NCBI GenBank assembly: GCA_016201765.1
Contig: JACQCE010000118.1
Location: 1 to 47,951, forward strand
Length of the DNA: 47,951 bases
Reading direction: 5' to 3'
Source: Nitrospirota bacterium
Lineage (GTDB): Bacteria; Nitrospirota; Nitrospiria; JACQCE01
Positions 8,741 to 20,926 of this stretch are shown piece after piece. The notes under the pieces were generated by a model that was given only the letters and a program-made list of their open reading frames with translations, was not told the DNA's origin and did not search any database. A program made the position numbers and the translations under genes. Within the stretch, counting starts at the first letter, position 1; the number at the start of each line of letters is the position of its first letter.

Positions 8741-9225
8741 CCCTCCTCCTTGAGTTGCGCCCTCGGTTCGACCGTTTTGCTCGCCCGGCTGGATCTTGAC
8801 CGGTTCGCCGCGGGTCTGGCGCGGTGCCGCTTTTCCTGTTGTCATCGACTGTGCCTCTGGAGGTATGTCATGGGGAGATGCGCCTCGGGGTGCGTTACAT
8901 ATCGCCTAGCATTGTGTGGGTGTTGAAACGGCGGGGCAGTTCTCGGATGCGCCCGCGGAACGCCTTCCACTCTTCCACTTCCCGTATATCAATCATCTAA
9001 AACTGGAGGCGGCACCGGATGCGCTGGTCTGTGTGTCGGGATCAATCCCTCGCCGTTGTAGTGATACTCGTGTGATGGGTTCTTGTGGTCAAACGGATAA
9101 TCGCGTTGTTGCCGCGCGATCGGGAAAATGGATAGCCACGACTACTTGGCCGATATTGTAATCGCCGCCGCCCAACCTGTCAAGTAGTTTTCGCGGTATC
9201 GGAATCAGGGGGAGAGGCGGACCGG
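8741..9225 (-). other. Gene-free stretch: rho leader and promoter region
   Basis: No convincing gene is seen in these 485 bp; the ORFs that cross it match no family and have no ribosome site. It contains the probable rho promoter (9155-9183) and an untranslated leader of about 400 nt. The first 44 bp after the SUMF1 lipoprotein stop (9226) hold no recognisable terminator. Confidence 0.5.
9155..9183 (-). promoter_or_regulatory. Consensus sigma-70-type promoter, probably for rho
   Basis: On the minus strand the -35 box TTGACA (9183-9178) and the -10 box TACAAT (9160-9155) are separated by exactly 17 bp. The -35 is a perfect match. The only downstream minus-strand gene is rho, about 410 nt away. 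Confidence 0.65.
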
Positions 9226-10062
9226 TCAACGAGCCCGCTTGGCGCACCGAAAGCCCGCATCGGGAAACCCAAACTCCGGCTCGGAGTTCAGGCGATGGGA
9301 GGTGCGATAGAAATAGCTCAGGGCATAGTGGCCCGCGCCCCCCCAACTTCCACCGCGAAGGACCTTGGTTTTTTGGCCGAACGCCGGCGATTGGTACGAG
9401 CTGCCCGGATAGGCCTGGTACCAATCGGCCGTCCACTCCCATACGTTACCCGCCATGTCATCCGCGCCATAGGGACTTCGGCCCTGTGGAAAGCTGCCTA
9501 CGGGGGCAAGACTGTTCAAACCGGAGCCCCCCGTATTTGCCTTTTTGGGGTCAAACTCATTCCCCCACGGAAAAGACAGTCCGTTCGGACCTCGTGCGGC
9601 CTTCTCCCATTCCGCCTCGGCTGGCAACTGCTTGCCCGCCCAGGTGCAATATCGGTCGGCGTCGTACCAGTTCATCCCGCTTGCCGGGTAGTTATCCCGT
9701 CCCTCCGGGGGCTTGCCCTCCTTCCAATCGGCGGGGGGGCGGGCGCCCGTGGCCTCAATAAATTTTTTGTATTGCGCAATGGTGACTTCTGTCTGGTCAA
9801 TGAAATAGGTGGGAAGCGTTACGGTGTGGGCGGGGTGTTCGTCCTGGTAGAGTGGTTTGACCATGCCGAATTCAGCGGTTTTCCCTTCTGTGTCCTCCTC
9901 GTCGCTGCCCATGGTGAACGGGCCGGCCGGAACGCGAACCATTCCTATCGGGGTGGGTTCTTCCCGCTGGCAACCGGTAAGCATCAACCCGCAGGCCGTA
10001 CCAATTGCGAGGATGAAAACGGCAAATCGATGATATCGGCAAGGCCGGCTATTTTTTGACAT
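9226..10062 (-). CDS. SUMF1/FGE-like domain lipoprotein without the FGE cysteines
   Basis: From ATG 10062 the product is 278 residues: a basic N-terminus, a hydrophobic signal segment and a lipobox (LMLTGCQ), so it should be a lipid-anchored envelope protein. The rest is one formylglycine-generating-enzyme-type domain (C-type-lectin-like fold): GMVRVPAGPFTMGSDEED, FIDQTEVTIAQYKKFI, GKQLPAEAEWEKAARG, DMAGNVWEWTADWY, LRGGSWGGAGHYALS and GFRCAKRAR. Where true FGE has its two copper-binding cysteines after GGS, this protein has none, so it is unlikely to make formylglycine; many family members are binding or structural proteins. The start overlaps the end of the upstream paralogue by 14 nt. Function unknown. 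Confidence 0.85.
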   Translation of the reverse strand: MSKNSRPCRYHRFAVFILAIGTACGLMLTGCQREEPTPIGMVRVPAGPFTMGSDEEDTEGKTAEFGMVKPLYQDEHPAHTVTLPTYFIDQTEVTIAQYKKFIEATGARPPADWKEGKPPEGRDNYPASGMNWYDADRYCTWAGKQLPAEAEWEKAARGPNGLSFPWGNEFDPKKANTGGSGLNSLAPVGSFPQGRSPYGADDMAGNVWEWTADWYQAYPGSSYQSPAFGQKTKVLRGGSWGGAGHYALSYFYRTSHRLNSEPEFGFPDAGFRCAKRAR

Positions 10063-11002
10063 CTTTTGCACAACGGAACCCGAAACCTTGATTCTCGGTC
10101 TGTGGTTTGAAGTAACCACGGTTGAATGTCAGCGAGCTGATGCCGCAACGGTAGAATGAACAATCAACCCATGATCCGCCCTTGAGCACTTTGTACTCCC
10201 CGGTGAAGTAATGGCCGTTCGGAATGGGGCTTCCAGGATACGCTTTTGCCCAGCTTTCTGTCCATTCCCATGCGTTGCCGCCCATGTCGTACAGGCCATA
10301 GGGACTGCGCCCTTGCGGAAAACTGCCCACCGGCATGGTGCCCGTTGAATGGGATTGAGGGGTATTGGCTTTTTTGGGGTCAAAATCATTGCCCCATGGA
10401 TAGAGTCTGCCATCCGTTCCTCGAGCAGCCTTTTCCCATTCCTCCTCCGTTGGCAGCCGTTTGCCCGTCCAGGCGCAGTAGTCATGCGCATCATACCATG
10501 TGACAAATACGACTGGATGATTTTTCTTTCCCTCAGGGTACGTTCCATTTGTCCAATTTTCAGGCAGGGCGCGGTGGGTGGCGTCGACAAATTCCTTGTA
10601 CTGGCCGTTGGTCACCTCATAGAGATCAATGGAAAAGGCAGGTAACGACATCGTGTGGGATGGTTTTTCATCCGGATGGCGATGATCGTATCCAATCGTG
10701 AACAACCCTGATGGAATTTTCACCATCCCCGTCGCCTTCCCCTCACTCTGTTGTCCAGCCAGCGCAACACGGATCGGAGCCTGATCACGGTTGGCATGGC
10801 AGCCTGCACACTCTGATCCCTGGTTCATGTCCACTTCAACCACTGAACCGGCGCGCTGATGACAAATGGCACACTGTTCAGTCGAAACCCTGGACCGGGA
10901 AACTTCCGCAGGAACAGGCTCTATTTCAGCTCCCGCCCCGACAACCTTGATTAACAGGATGACCATGGCGGTTGCCGACAACCAATACTCACGACATGAC
11001 AC
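10049..11002 (-). CDS. Exported SUMF1/FGE-like protein with two c-type haem motifs
   Basis: A 317-residue protein with an N-terminal hydrophobic export segment, then CAICH (residues 44-48) and CAGCH (65-69), two CxxCH haem c sites 21 residues apart, then a complete SUMF1-type domain from about residue 92 (GMVKIPSGLFTIGYDH, FSIDLYEVTNGQYKEFV, GKRLPTEEEWEKAARG, DMGGNAWEWTESW, GFRCAKDVKK). After GGSWVD it keeps a Cys-x4-Cys pair (CSFYRC), the spacing of the copper ligands of true FGE though shifted by one residue. An electron-transfer or oxidase role in the periplasm is an inference. GTG at 11002 is the likely start, with a promoter -10 only 8 nt upstream; the ATG at 10966 is the alternative. 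It is paralogous to, and overlaps, the next gene. Confidence 0.85.
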   Translation of the reverse strand: MSCREYWLSATAMVILLIKVVGAGAEIEPVPAEVSRSRVSTEQCAICHQRAGSVVEVDMNQGSECAGCHANRDQAPIRVALAGQQSEGKATGMVKIPSGLFTIGYDHRHPDEKPSHTMSLPAFSIDLYEVTNGQYKEFVDATHRALPENWTNGTYPEGKKNHPVVFVTWYDAHDYCAWTGKRLPTEEEWEKAARGTDGRLYPWGNDFDPKKANTPQSHSTGTMPVGSFPQGRSPYGLYDMGGNAWEWTESWAKAYPGSPIPNGHYFTGEYKVLKGGSWVDCSFYRCGISSLTFNRGYFKPQTENQGFGFRCAKDVKK

Positions 11003-11010
11003 AATGTGGC

Positions 11011-11040
11011 ATGATACTGAAACCTTTTTTTTAAAGTCAA
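11011..11040 (-). promoter_or_regulatory. Promoter for the SUMF1 gene pair
   Basis: On the minus strand TTGACT (11040-11035), an 18-bp spacer and TATCAT (11016-11011). The predicted transcript start falls within a base or two of the GTG at 11002, so the mRNA may be leaderless. Confidence 0.5.
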
Positions 11041-11207
11041 GAAAAGTTCCGTTCTATTATTTGGTTTTATATAGTATTAAGATCTTTACATGGTAGTAGG
11101 CGTGTTGGTTCTGTGAATAAAATTGGAACAGTCTGGAGAGACAGGTAAAACGACACATATAGAGATGTGGAAACCCCGGTTGTTCTATGCACCGGTCTTT
11201 TCTATCC

Positions 11208-11236
11208 TTGATTCGGATTCGGCGATTTGCTATAGT
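11208..11236 (+). promoter_or_regulatory. Promoter for dnaA
   Basis: TTGATT (11208-11213), 17-bp spacer, TATAGT (11231-11236), facing dnaA. The leader would be about 125 nt and would contain the DnaA-box-like sites, compatible with DnaA autoregulation. Confidence 0.6.
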
Positions 11237-11240
11237 ACCC

Positions 11241-11366
11241 CCTGTGTTTTATCGACAGACTTATCGTCGATGCTGTAGTCGACGGCATCGCTTGTCGCAT
11301 ATATAACTAATTGAAAATACTAAAAGAAAAGTTATTCACACCTGTTGAAAATCCTGTGGGTAAGTT
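11241..11366 (+). other. Candidate replication-origin segment upstream of dnaA
   Basis: The 364-bp gap before dnaA has no gene. It holds a perfect DnaA box TTATTCACA (11332-11340), a one-mismatch box on the minus strand TTACCCACA (11363-11355) and another one-mismatch box TTATCGACA (11249-11257). An AT-rich run (about 11297-11334) between them could be the unwinding element. The dnaA-dnaN spacer is only 37 bp, so this is the better oriC candidate. Three boxes is few for an origin; the call rests mainly on context. Confidence 0.45.
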
Positions 11367-12707
11367 ATGGGTTCCCCTGTCAGTGATCAAGGCGCGCCAT
11401 ATTGGACGGTTTGCGCAGATCGTATTCGCTCTCTCATCTCTCCGCAAAGCTATGAGGCATGGGTGAGGCCTATCCAGGCCGGCTCACTGGCCAACCACCG
11501 GCTGACGCTGATTGTTCCCAATCAATTTGTCATTGACTGGTTGCGCGAACATTATCTTGCGCTGCTGACTGAAGAATTGAGACGGGCTTCCGGGGACCAG
11601 CAGATGGAGCTCGCGTTCCAGATTCAAACCGCCCTGCCCGTTGCAACGACACCCCAGACGGATGTGAAGAAAGTCGAGCGGAGGCAGAATCCGCGCTTAA
11701 GCGACCGGTACACGTTTCATACATTTGTGGTGGGATCCGGCAATCAATTTGCGCACGCCGCATCGCGAAAAGTCGCCGAACAGCCCGGTGTCGCCTACAA
11801 CCCCCTCTTTCTCTACGGCGGCGTGGGGTTGGGAAAGACGCATCTACTCAACGCCATCGGCAATTACATCATGACCCAATCGGCGGCGACCAAAGTCTGC
11901 TACATTTCGGCGGAACAGTTTACGAACGAGGTGATCAACTCCATCCGGTATGACAAGACCGTCGAGTTCAGAAACCGGTATCGCAATGTGGACGTGCTTC
12001 TGATCGACGACATCCAATTTATCGCGGGCAAGGAGCGGACCCAGGAGGAATTTTTTCATACCTTCAACAGCCTCTACGAGATGAACAAGCAGATTGTCAT
12101 CTCCAGCGACCGTTCGGCAAAGGAGATGTCCGACATTGAGGAGCGGTTGCGCTCCCGGTTTGAAATGGGGCTGACCGCCGACATCCAGCCCCCCGATCTT
12201 GAAACGCGGCTGGCGATTCTGCGCCGCAAATCGGAGGGCGATCACATGGCCCTTGCCGGCGACGTGGCCCTCTTCCTGGCGACGCACATCAAAAGCAACA
12301 TCCGGGAACTGGAGGGCGCGCTCATCCGAATTGGCGCCGTCCGGTCGCTGACCGGCGAGGAAATTACCATCGACATGGCCCGGCGGGTCCTGCGCGACAC
12401 CATCAAGGAGGTCCAGCGCGATATTGCGGTCGACGAGGTGCAACGGGCGGTGGCCGAGCGGTTCCACATCAAAATTTCAGAAATCAAATCGAAAAAACGA
12501 TCGAAAAATCTGGTGTTTCCCCGGCAGATCGCCATGTATCTGTGCCGGGAATTGACCAAGCTGTCCTTTCCCGAAATCGGCCGTCACTTCGGAGGCAAGG
12601 ATCATTCCACGGTGATCTACGCCTGCCGGCAGATTGAAGAGCTGAAACAGCATGACCAGGGGCTTGAGACGCTGTTGACCACGCTGGCCCAGGCATTGAA
12701 AGAGTAG
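11367..12707 (+). CDS. dnaA: Chromosomal replication initiator DnaA
   Basis: DnaA binds DnaA boxes and, with ATP, melts oriC. The 446-residue protein has domain I (about residues 8-85), a variable linker, the AAA+ domain with Walker A GGVGLGKTHLL near 150 and Walker B LLIDDIQFIAGKE near 212, and the C-terminal helix-turn-helix with the signature GGKDHSTVIYACRQIE near 412. No good Shine-Dalgarno precedes the ATG, but it is the natural start for domain I. dnaN follows 37 bp downstream, then gyrB and gyrA, a classical origin-proximal order, here without recF. Confidence 0.98.
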   Translation: MGSPVSDQGAPYWTVCADRIRSLISPQSYEAWVRPIQAGSLANHRLTLIVPNQFVIDWLREHYLALLTEELRRASGDQQMELAFQIQTALPVATTPQTDVKKVERRQNPRLSDRYTFHTFVVGSGNQFAHAASRKVAEQPGVAYNPLFLYGGVGLGKTHLLNAIGNYIMTQSAATKVCYISAEQFTNEVINSIRYDKTVEFRNRYRNVDVLLIDDIQFIAGKERTQEEFFHTFNSLYEMNKQIVISSDRSAKEMSDIEERLRSRFEMGLTADIQPPDLETRLAILRRKSEGDHMALAGDVALFLATHIKSNIRELEGALIRIGAVRSLTGEEITIDMARRVLRDTIKEVQRDIAVDEVQRAVAERFHIKISEIKSKKRSKNLVFPRQIAMYLCRELTKLSFPEIGRHFGGKDHSTVIYACRQIEELKQHDQGLETLLTTLAQALKE

Positions 12708-12744
12708 ACTCCACCGGGATGAAAGGAAGAAGGGGGTCGCCGCC

Positions 12745-16435
<3,691 letters not shown>

Positions 16436-16441
16436 TTGAAT

Positions 16442-16480
16442 GAGAATCGGACGTAGCTTCTCACATTCGTTCGAAGTAAA
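16442..16480 (+). repeat. Dispersed leader repeat, copy C, before gyrA
   Basis: GAGAATCGGACGTAGC, then CTCACATTCGTTCGAAGTAAA, the same unit as at 2626-2708 and 39351-39388. It fills most of the 60-bp gyrB-gyrA spacer and runs into TGGAGAG, the gyrA ribosome site, 15 nt before the ATG. Confidence 0.8.
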
Positions 16481-16495
16481 TGGAGAGCTGAGAGC

Positions 16496-19006
16496 ATGCC
16501 GGACGTGCTGACCCCCCAGGGGCCCCAGGCGCCCCCACCACAGACCGTCGCCATTGAAGACGAGATGCAGGGGGCCTATCTCGACTACGCGATGAGCGTC
16601 ATCGTCGGGCGGGCGCTGCCGGACAGCCGCGACGGCCTCAAGCCGGTCCACCGCCGCATCCTTTATGCGATGTTCCGGGAGGGGCTCCTTTCCAGCCGCC
16701 GCTACTCCAAATCGGCGGGCGTGGTTGGTGAGGTCATCAAGAAATACCATCCCCACGGTGATGCCGCCGTCTACGACGCCCTGGTCCGGATGGTCCAGGA
16801 CTTCAACCTCCGCTATCCGCTGATCGACGGGCAGGGCAATTTCGGCAGCGTCGACGGCGACCCGGCGGCAGCCTATCGATACACCGAAGTCCGGCTGACC
16901 AAGCTGGCCGAGGAGATGCTGGCCGATATCGACATGGATACGGTCGACTTCTCGCCCAATTACGATGATTCGACCCTCGAGCCGCTCGTGCTGCCGAGCC
17001 GCATCCCCAATTTGTTGATCAACGGCTCGGCCGGGATCGCCGTCGGCATGGCGACGAACATCCCGCCCCACAACCTGGGCGAGGTGATCGACGCCTCCCT
17101 GATCCTGCTGGAACGACGGGATGCGACGATCGACGAACTGACGGCCGTGATCAAGGGGCCCGATTTTCCGACGGCCGGCTTCATCTACGGGGCACGGGGG
17201 ATCGGCGAAGCCTATCGGACGGGACGGGGCAGCCTGACGCTGCGCGCCCGCGCGTTGATCGAGGTCCACCCCAAGACGGAGCGGGAATCGATCATCGTCA
17301 CCGAACTCCCCTACCAGGTCAACAAGGCGCGGCTGCTCGAGAAGATCGCGGAGCTGGTCCGCGACCGCCGGATCGACGGCATCACCGATCTGCGCGACGA
17401 ATCCGACCGCGAGGGCATGCGCGTCGTGATCGAACTGCGCCGGGGTGAAAGCGCCCAGATCATTCTCAATCAACTCTACAAGCTGACCGCGCTGCAGAGC
17501 ACCTTCGGCGTCATCATGCTCAGCCTGGTCGGCAACGAACCGCGCATTCTCACGCTCAAGGAACTGCTCTGGCAATTTCTGGAACACCGGCGCGAAGTCG
17601 TCGTCCGCCGGACACGGTTCGAGCTGAAAAAGGCGGAGGAGAAGGCCCACATCCTCGAGGGGTTGAAGATCGCGCTCGATCATCTGGACGAGGTGATCCG
17701 GCTCATCCGCCGGTCGCGGTCGACCGAGGAGGCACGGGCCGGCCTGGTGCAGACGTTTCAACTGACGGTCGTGCAGGCCAATGCCATCCTGGACATGAAA
17801 CTGCAGCGGCTGACCGGGCTGGAACGGGAAAAGCTGCTGCAGGACTATCAGGAGACGATCCAGCGGATCGAGTATCTGCGGGCCATCCTGGCCAGCGACG
17901 CGCGGCTGCGCGGCGTGATCCGCGATGAGCTGGTCGACATCAAGGCGCGGTATGCCGATCCCCGGCGGACCGAAATCGTGACGGAGAGCGCCGACATCAA
18001 TCCGGAGGATCTGATCGCCGCCGAAGAGATGGTGATCACCGTCAGCCACACCGGCTATCTGAAGCGCAGCCCGCTGACGATTTACCGGAGCCAGCGGCGG
18101 GGCGGCAAGGGCAAGATCGGCATGGGGACGAAGGAGGAGGACTTTGTCGACCGGCTCTTTGTCGCCTCCACCAAGGATTATCTGTTGTTTTTTACCGATG
18201 CCGGCAAGGTCCACTGGCTGAAAGTGCACCAGATTCCCGAGGCCGGCCGCGTGGCCAAGGGGAAAGCCATTGCCAACCTGCTCCAGCTGGCCGAGGGCGA
18301 GCAGGCCTCGGCGATCCTGCCGGTGGCCGAGTTTCGGGCCGACACCTACGTCGTGATGGCGACCAAGCAGGGCGTGATTAAAAAGACGCCCGTGGAAGCC
18401 TACAGCAATCCGCGGGCCGGCGGTATTATCGCCTTGGGTTTAAGCGAAGGCGACCGGCTGATCGGCGCGCAACTGTCCACGGGCCGCCAGCAGGTTTTTC
18501 TGGCCACCAAACAGGGCCAGTCGATCCGCTTCGCCGAGGACGAGGCCCGGCCCATGGGCCGGACGGCCTCCGGCGTGCGGGGCATCCGGTTGCACCAGGA
18601 TGACGAGCTGATCAGCATGGAGATCGTCGATGACCAATCGACTTTCGATATTCTGGCCGTGACGGAAAAAGGATTCGGCAAGCGGACGCCGTTGACCGAC
18701 TATCGCATCCAGGGGCGGGGCGGCAGCGGGACCATTGCGATCAAAACCACCGGCAAAAACGGTCCCGTCATCTCGACGATGAAAGTGGATGCGGACGACG
18801 AGGTCATGATCGTGACGGCCGGCGGGATGATCGTCCGGCTTAAGACCAGGGACATCCGCCGGAGCGGCCGGAGCACCCAGGGCGTGCGGTTGATCGATCT
18901 GGCCGAGGGCGACCGGGTGATGGGCGCGGCGATCCTGCGCGAGAAGGATGAGGAGGGGCAGACGGAAACGCCCCCCAACGGTTCACAGGGAAACGGCCAG
19001 CACTAA
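16496..19006 (+). CDS. gyrA: DNA gyrase subunit A
   Basis: GyrA cuts and religates DNA through an active-site tyrosine. The 836-residue protein has the breakage-reunion domain ([19 protein letters not shown]; catalytic Tyr129 in AYRYTEVRL), a coiled tower and the six-bladed C-terminal wrapping domain. The GyrA box QRRGGKG (near residue 533) is present, which marks true gyrase rather than ParC. At the quinolone pocket the sequence is [15 protein letters not shown]: the position of E. coli Ser83 is Ala90 here, with Asp94 kept. The stop TAA overlaps the convergent dciA stop within CTAA. A ribosome site GGAGAG lies upstream, at the edge of a dispersed repeat. Confidence 0.98.
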   Translation: MPDVLTPQGPQAPPPQTVAIEDEMQGAYLDYAMSVIVGRALPDSRDGLKPVHRRILYAMFREGLLSSRRYSKSAGVVGEVIKKYHPHGDAAVYDALVRMVQDFNLRYPLIDGQGNFGSVDGDPAAAYRYTEVRLTKLAEEMLADIDMDTVDFSPNYDDSTLEPLVLPSRIPNLLINGSAGIAVGMATNIPPHNLGEVIDASLILLERRDATIDELTAVIKGPDFPTAGFIYGARGIGEAYRTGRGSLTLRARALIEVHPKTERESIIVTELPYQVNKARLLEKIAELVRDRRIDGITDLRDESDREGMRVVIELRRGESAQIILNQLYKLTALQSTFGVIMLSLVGNEPRILTLKELLWQFLEHRREVVVRRTRFELKKAEEKAHILEGLKIALDHLDEVIRLIRRSRSTEEARAGLVQTFQLTVVQANAILDMKLQRLTGLEREKLLQDYQETIQRIEYLRAILASDARLRGVIRDELVDIKARYADPRRTEIVTESADINPEDLIAAEEMVITVSHTGYLKRSPLTIYRSQRRGGKGKIGMGTKEEDFVDRLFVASTKDYLLFFTDAGKVHWLKVHQIPEAGRVAKGKAIANLLQLAEGEQASAILPVAEFRADTYVVMATKQGVIKKTPVEAYSNPRAGGIIALGLSEGDRLIGAQLSTGRQQVFLATKQGQSIRFAEDEARPMGRTASGVRGIRLHQDDELISMEIVDDQSTFDILAVTEKGFGKRTPLTDYRIQGRGGSGTIAIKTTGKNGPVISTMKVDADDEVMIVTAGGMIVRLKTRDIRRSGRSTQGVRLIDLAEGDRVMGAAILREKDEEGQTETPPNGSQGNGQH

Positions 19007-19491
19007 CGCGGCGCGGTTGGAGCGACGGTCAGCGCCTTCTGCAACAGGCGGCGGGCGACCGTGGCGATCGCCGGATCCTTCAGCGGCGCCATGGCGTCGG
19101 TGATCACCGCTTCGGTCTCGGGCGTCAGAGGAACCGCCGACCACGTTGGGGACGCCTGAGAGGATGGGCGTTGGCTCTCATCGGTCACAGGCCCCACGAC
19201 CCAACGCAGTTCCGTCACCAGTTCCGGACCGAACGCCCGTTGAATTTGCGTCAGCAGCATGGGTTCCAGGTAGCGCAGTTGATGCAACCACGCCGGACTT
19301 TCCACCGCCACCGTGAGGTGCTGATGGCGCAAACGCAGCGGCCGGCTGTGGGTGGCGACCAGATGGCCGGCGATTCCGGCCCAGCCGGTTTGCAGCCGCC
19401 ACTCTTGCAGATGATGTTGCACGCCGGACTGTCGCAGCCAGGGGGTGAGAATCTGCCCCGCTGTCATCAGATATCCATTGGGCGATCCCAT
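19003..19491 (-). CDS. DUF721 / DciA-like protein
   Basis: A 162-residue protein with the DUF721 core: W-x-x-G and H-rich segments, then [22 protein letters not shown]-like residues 70-90 (split here as [10 protein letters not shown] and [11 protein letters not shown]), the most conserved stretch of the family. DciA proteins of this family load or operate the replicative helicase DnaB in bacteria without DnaC or DnaI. Its place beside dnaA, dnaN and gyrAB fits that role. The N-terminal helical domain is present and the C-terminus is divergent, so the assignment is by core motif and context. It is convergent with gyrA; the stop codons overlap by 3 nt. Confidence 0.75.
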   Translation of the reverse strand: MGSPNGYLMTAGQILTPWLRQSGVQHHLQEWRLQTGWAGIAGHLVATHSRPLRLRHQHLTVAVESPAWLHQLRYLEPMLLTQIQRAFGPELVTELRWVVGPVTDESQRPSSQASPTWSAVPLTPETEAVITDAMAPLKDPAIATVARRLLQKALTVAPTAPR

Positions 19492-19527
19492 GACGCCACA
19501 TTACGCTACAACGGGCCACGGGGTCAA

Positions 19528-19779
19528 TCCGCTCGTGCAAAGCCCTCGCTCAAATCAGGGGGAGCGTGCTCAGCTCCCCCTGATAACCCCCATCGCCATA
19601 CGTGTTTTCACCATGGCTCGCGTGTCAAACCGACGCTCGGCCCCTGGCCATCGTCTTCCTGCTGTTCTCCGAGCTTCGGTATGTGGCAGGAATGGTTTGT
19701 CCTCATTCGAAAATCGACAATCGTCAATCGAAAATTACTTCATTCGACATTCGAAATTCGGCATTCGACATTCCAACGT
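19528..19779 (+). repeat. Mosaic dispersed repeat, copy 2 of 3
   Basis: It fills the gap between dciA and smpB and shares ordered blocks with 4756-5072 and 28472-28741. It has the cleanest hairpin: TCAGGGGGAGC (19555-19565) with GCTCCCCCTGA (19573-19583), an 11-bp perfect stem with a 7-nt loop. Then come the conserved ATCGCCATACG, CATGGCTCGCGTGTCAA, GACGCTCGGCCCCTGGCC and CCGAGCTTCG, and two runs of heptamers: AATCGAC, AATCGTC, AATCGAA (19712-19732) and ATTCGAC, ATTCGAA, ATTCGGC, ATTCGAC, ATTCCAA (19742-19776). Confidence 0.75.
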
Positions 19780-19790
19780 ACTTGCGCACC

Positions 19791-20267
19791 ATGACCGTTG
19801 AGAAACCCGCCATGGTTCCCATTGCCACCAACCGGAAGGCGCTGCACGATTATTTCATTGAGGAACGGTACGAGGCGGGGATCGCCCTGCTGGGAACGGA
19901 GGTCAAGGCGCTGCGGGAGGGCCAGGTGAATTTGCAGGACAGCTTTGCCCGGATCGAAGACGGCAACGTCGTCCTCCATCAATGCCACATCAGCCCCTAC
20001 AGCCACGGCGCGCGCGAGAACCACGACCCGCTTCGCCCCCGCCGGCTGCTGCTGAACCGTGACGAGATCAACCGATTGGCGGGCAAAGTGCAGTTGAAGG
20101 GGCTGACCCTGGTCCCGCTCTCGCTCTATTTCAAGCGAGGCCGGGCCAAGGTGGAGTTGGGATTGGCCCGAGGCAAGCAGCGGGGGGACAAGCGCGAGAC
20201 GTTGCGGCGGAAGGCGGCGGAGCGGGAAGTCGAGCGGGCGATGAAGCAGAGTCGGCGGGAGCGGTAG
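19791..20267 (+). CDS. smpB: SsrA-binding protein SmpB
   Basis: SmpB binds tmRNA and delivers it to stalled ribosomes for trans-translation. The 158-residue protein from ATG 19791 has the family motifs [61 protein letters not shown]-like segments, [19 protein letters not shown] and a basic C-terminal tail that enters the decoding site. The ATG at 19812 (151 residues) is an alternative; neither start has a clear Shine-Dalgarno. Its RNA partner, ssrA, is encoded 306 bp downstream on the same strand. The upstream gap is occupied by a dispersed repeat. Confidence 0.96.
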   Translation: MTVEKPAMVPIATNRKALHDYFIEERYEAGIALLGTEVKALREGQVNLQDSFARIEDGNVVLHQCHISPYSHGARENHDPLRPRRLLLNRDEINRLAGKVQLKGLTLVPLSLYFKRGRAKVELGLARGKQRGDKRETLRRKAAEREVERAMKQSRRER

Positions 20268-20347
20268 GTGTGTGATGGGAGGTGCAGCCAGGGTCGGTTC
20301 CTCGGCACGGCGGGCTGCGGTTACGGTCCTCGCCCGCCTCGCTTGCA

Positions 20348-20384
20348 GGCCGCCACATTGATCATCGCCATGGAGGTGGCGGCC
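20348..20384 (+). terminator. Hairpin after smpB, possible terminator
   Basis: GGCCGCCAC (20348-20356) pairs perfectly with GTGGCGGCC (20376-20384) around a 19-nt loop and is followed by TTTC. There is no proper U-tract, so it may only be an mRNA 3' stem. The rest of 20268-20512 shows nothing recognisable. Confidence 0.35.
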
Positions 20385-20512
20385 TTTCAGACGGCCTCGT
20401 CACCGTCCCCGACTGCGCCTCCGCTCTCGCTTTTGAGAGAAGAGAGGAAGAAAAAATAGGGCCAACCTTTAAAGGCAGCCGCTCAAGCCAAGAGCGCAGG
20501 TTATCCCCACCC

Positions 20513-20541
20513 TGTTTTAGACAGCCCCCCTGCGGTATAAT
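20513..20541 (+). promoter_or_regulatory. Promoter for ssrA
   Basis: A perfect -10 box TATAAT (20536-20541), with a weak -35 (TGTTTT, 20513-20518) 17 bp upstream. The mature tmRNA starts at 20574, so a short 5' extension would be removed by RNase P processing. Confidence 0.5.
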
Positions 20542-20573
20542 AAGCATGGTTCCACCCATTCCTGATATTGAAT

Positions 20574-20922
20574 GGGGGTGACCGGTTTCGACGGGGATCA
20601 TGAGATCGCCGGATGCGTGCCGAGGTGCCAGTGGGCTCGTAAAACAACTGGCAAAACCAGAACTGCCAACGCTGAGTTGGCTCTCGCTGCTTAAGTAAGC
20701 AGCCATCCCGGTTGCGACGCCTGCGCTCAATCGGGGTGACTCGAAGCGGGCTGGTCCGGTTCCTCTGTCTCGCGGGAACGGGACGAGACTCTAGCGGGAC
20801 TAGCGCCTTTCAAGGCCGGACACGGGGCCGCGAGAGGGGCGAATCTCAAGCCGTGACGACGCACGTGGGATCCGACGGTTGAGGGTTTCCGGACCCGGGT
20901 TCAACTCCCGGCACCTCCACCA
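20574..20922 (+). ncRNA. ssrA: tmRNA (ssrA), one-piece form
   Basis: tmRNA rescues stalled ribosomes by acting as alanyl-tRNA and then as mRNA. The 5' end GGGGGTGACCGGTTTCGACG and the 3' end GGTTCAACTCCCGGCACCTCCACCA (in parts: T-arm GGTTCAACTCC, acceptor CACCTCC, encoded ACCA) pair to form the tRNA-like domain, with one G-U in the acceptor stem. The internal reading frame ends in GCT CTC GCT GCT TAA and gives the tag GKTRTANAELALAA, with the ALAA end recognised by ClpXP-type proteases. The resume codon is uncertain: GGC at 20650 or ACT at 20647. Length is 349 nt, normal for a one-piece tmRNA; CCA is genome-encoded. A terminator follows. Confidence 0.96.
20650..20694 (+). other. tmRNA proteolysis-tag reading frame
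   Basis: Codons from 20650 to the TAA at 20692-20694 read GKTRTANAELALAA, followed by stop. The GKT start resembles the Bacillus-type tag (AGKTNSF...), and ANAELALAA is a typical tag ending. Confidence 0.75.
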
Positions 20923-20926
20923 TTCC

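Noticed and set aside
9089-9442. 117-residue minus-strand frame between rho and the SUMF1 lipoprotein gene
   Set aside because: It overlaps the 3' end of the lipoprotein gene in another frame and the rho promoter; no motif or ribosome site.
20268-20730. Small ORFs on both strands between smpB and ssrA
   Set aside because: They overlap the tmRNA or its promoter, have no recognisable domain, and change frame relative to any conserved feature.
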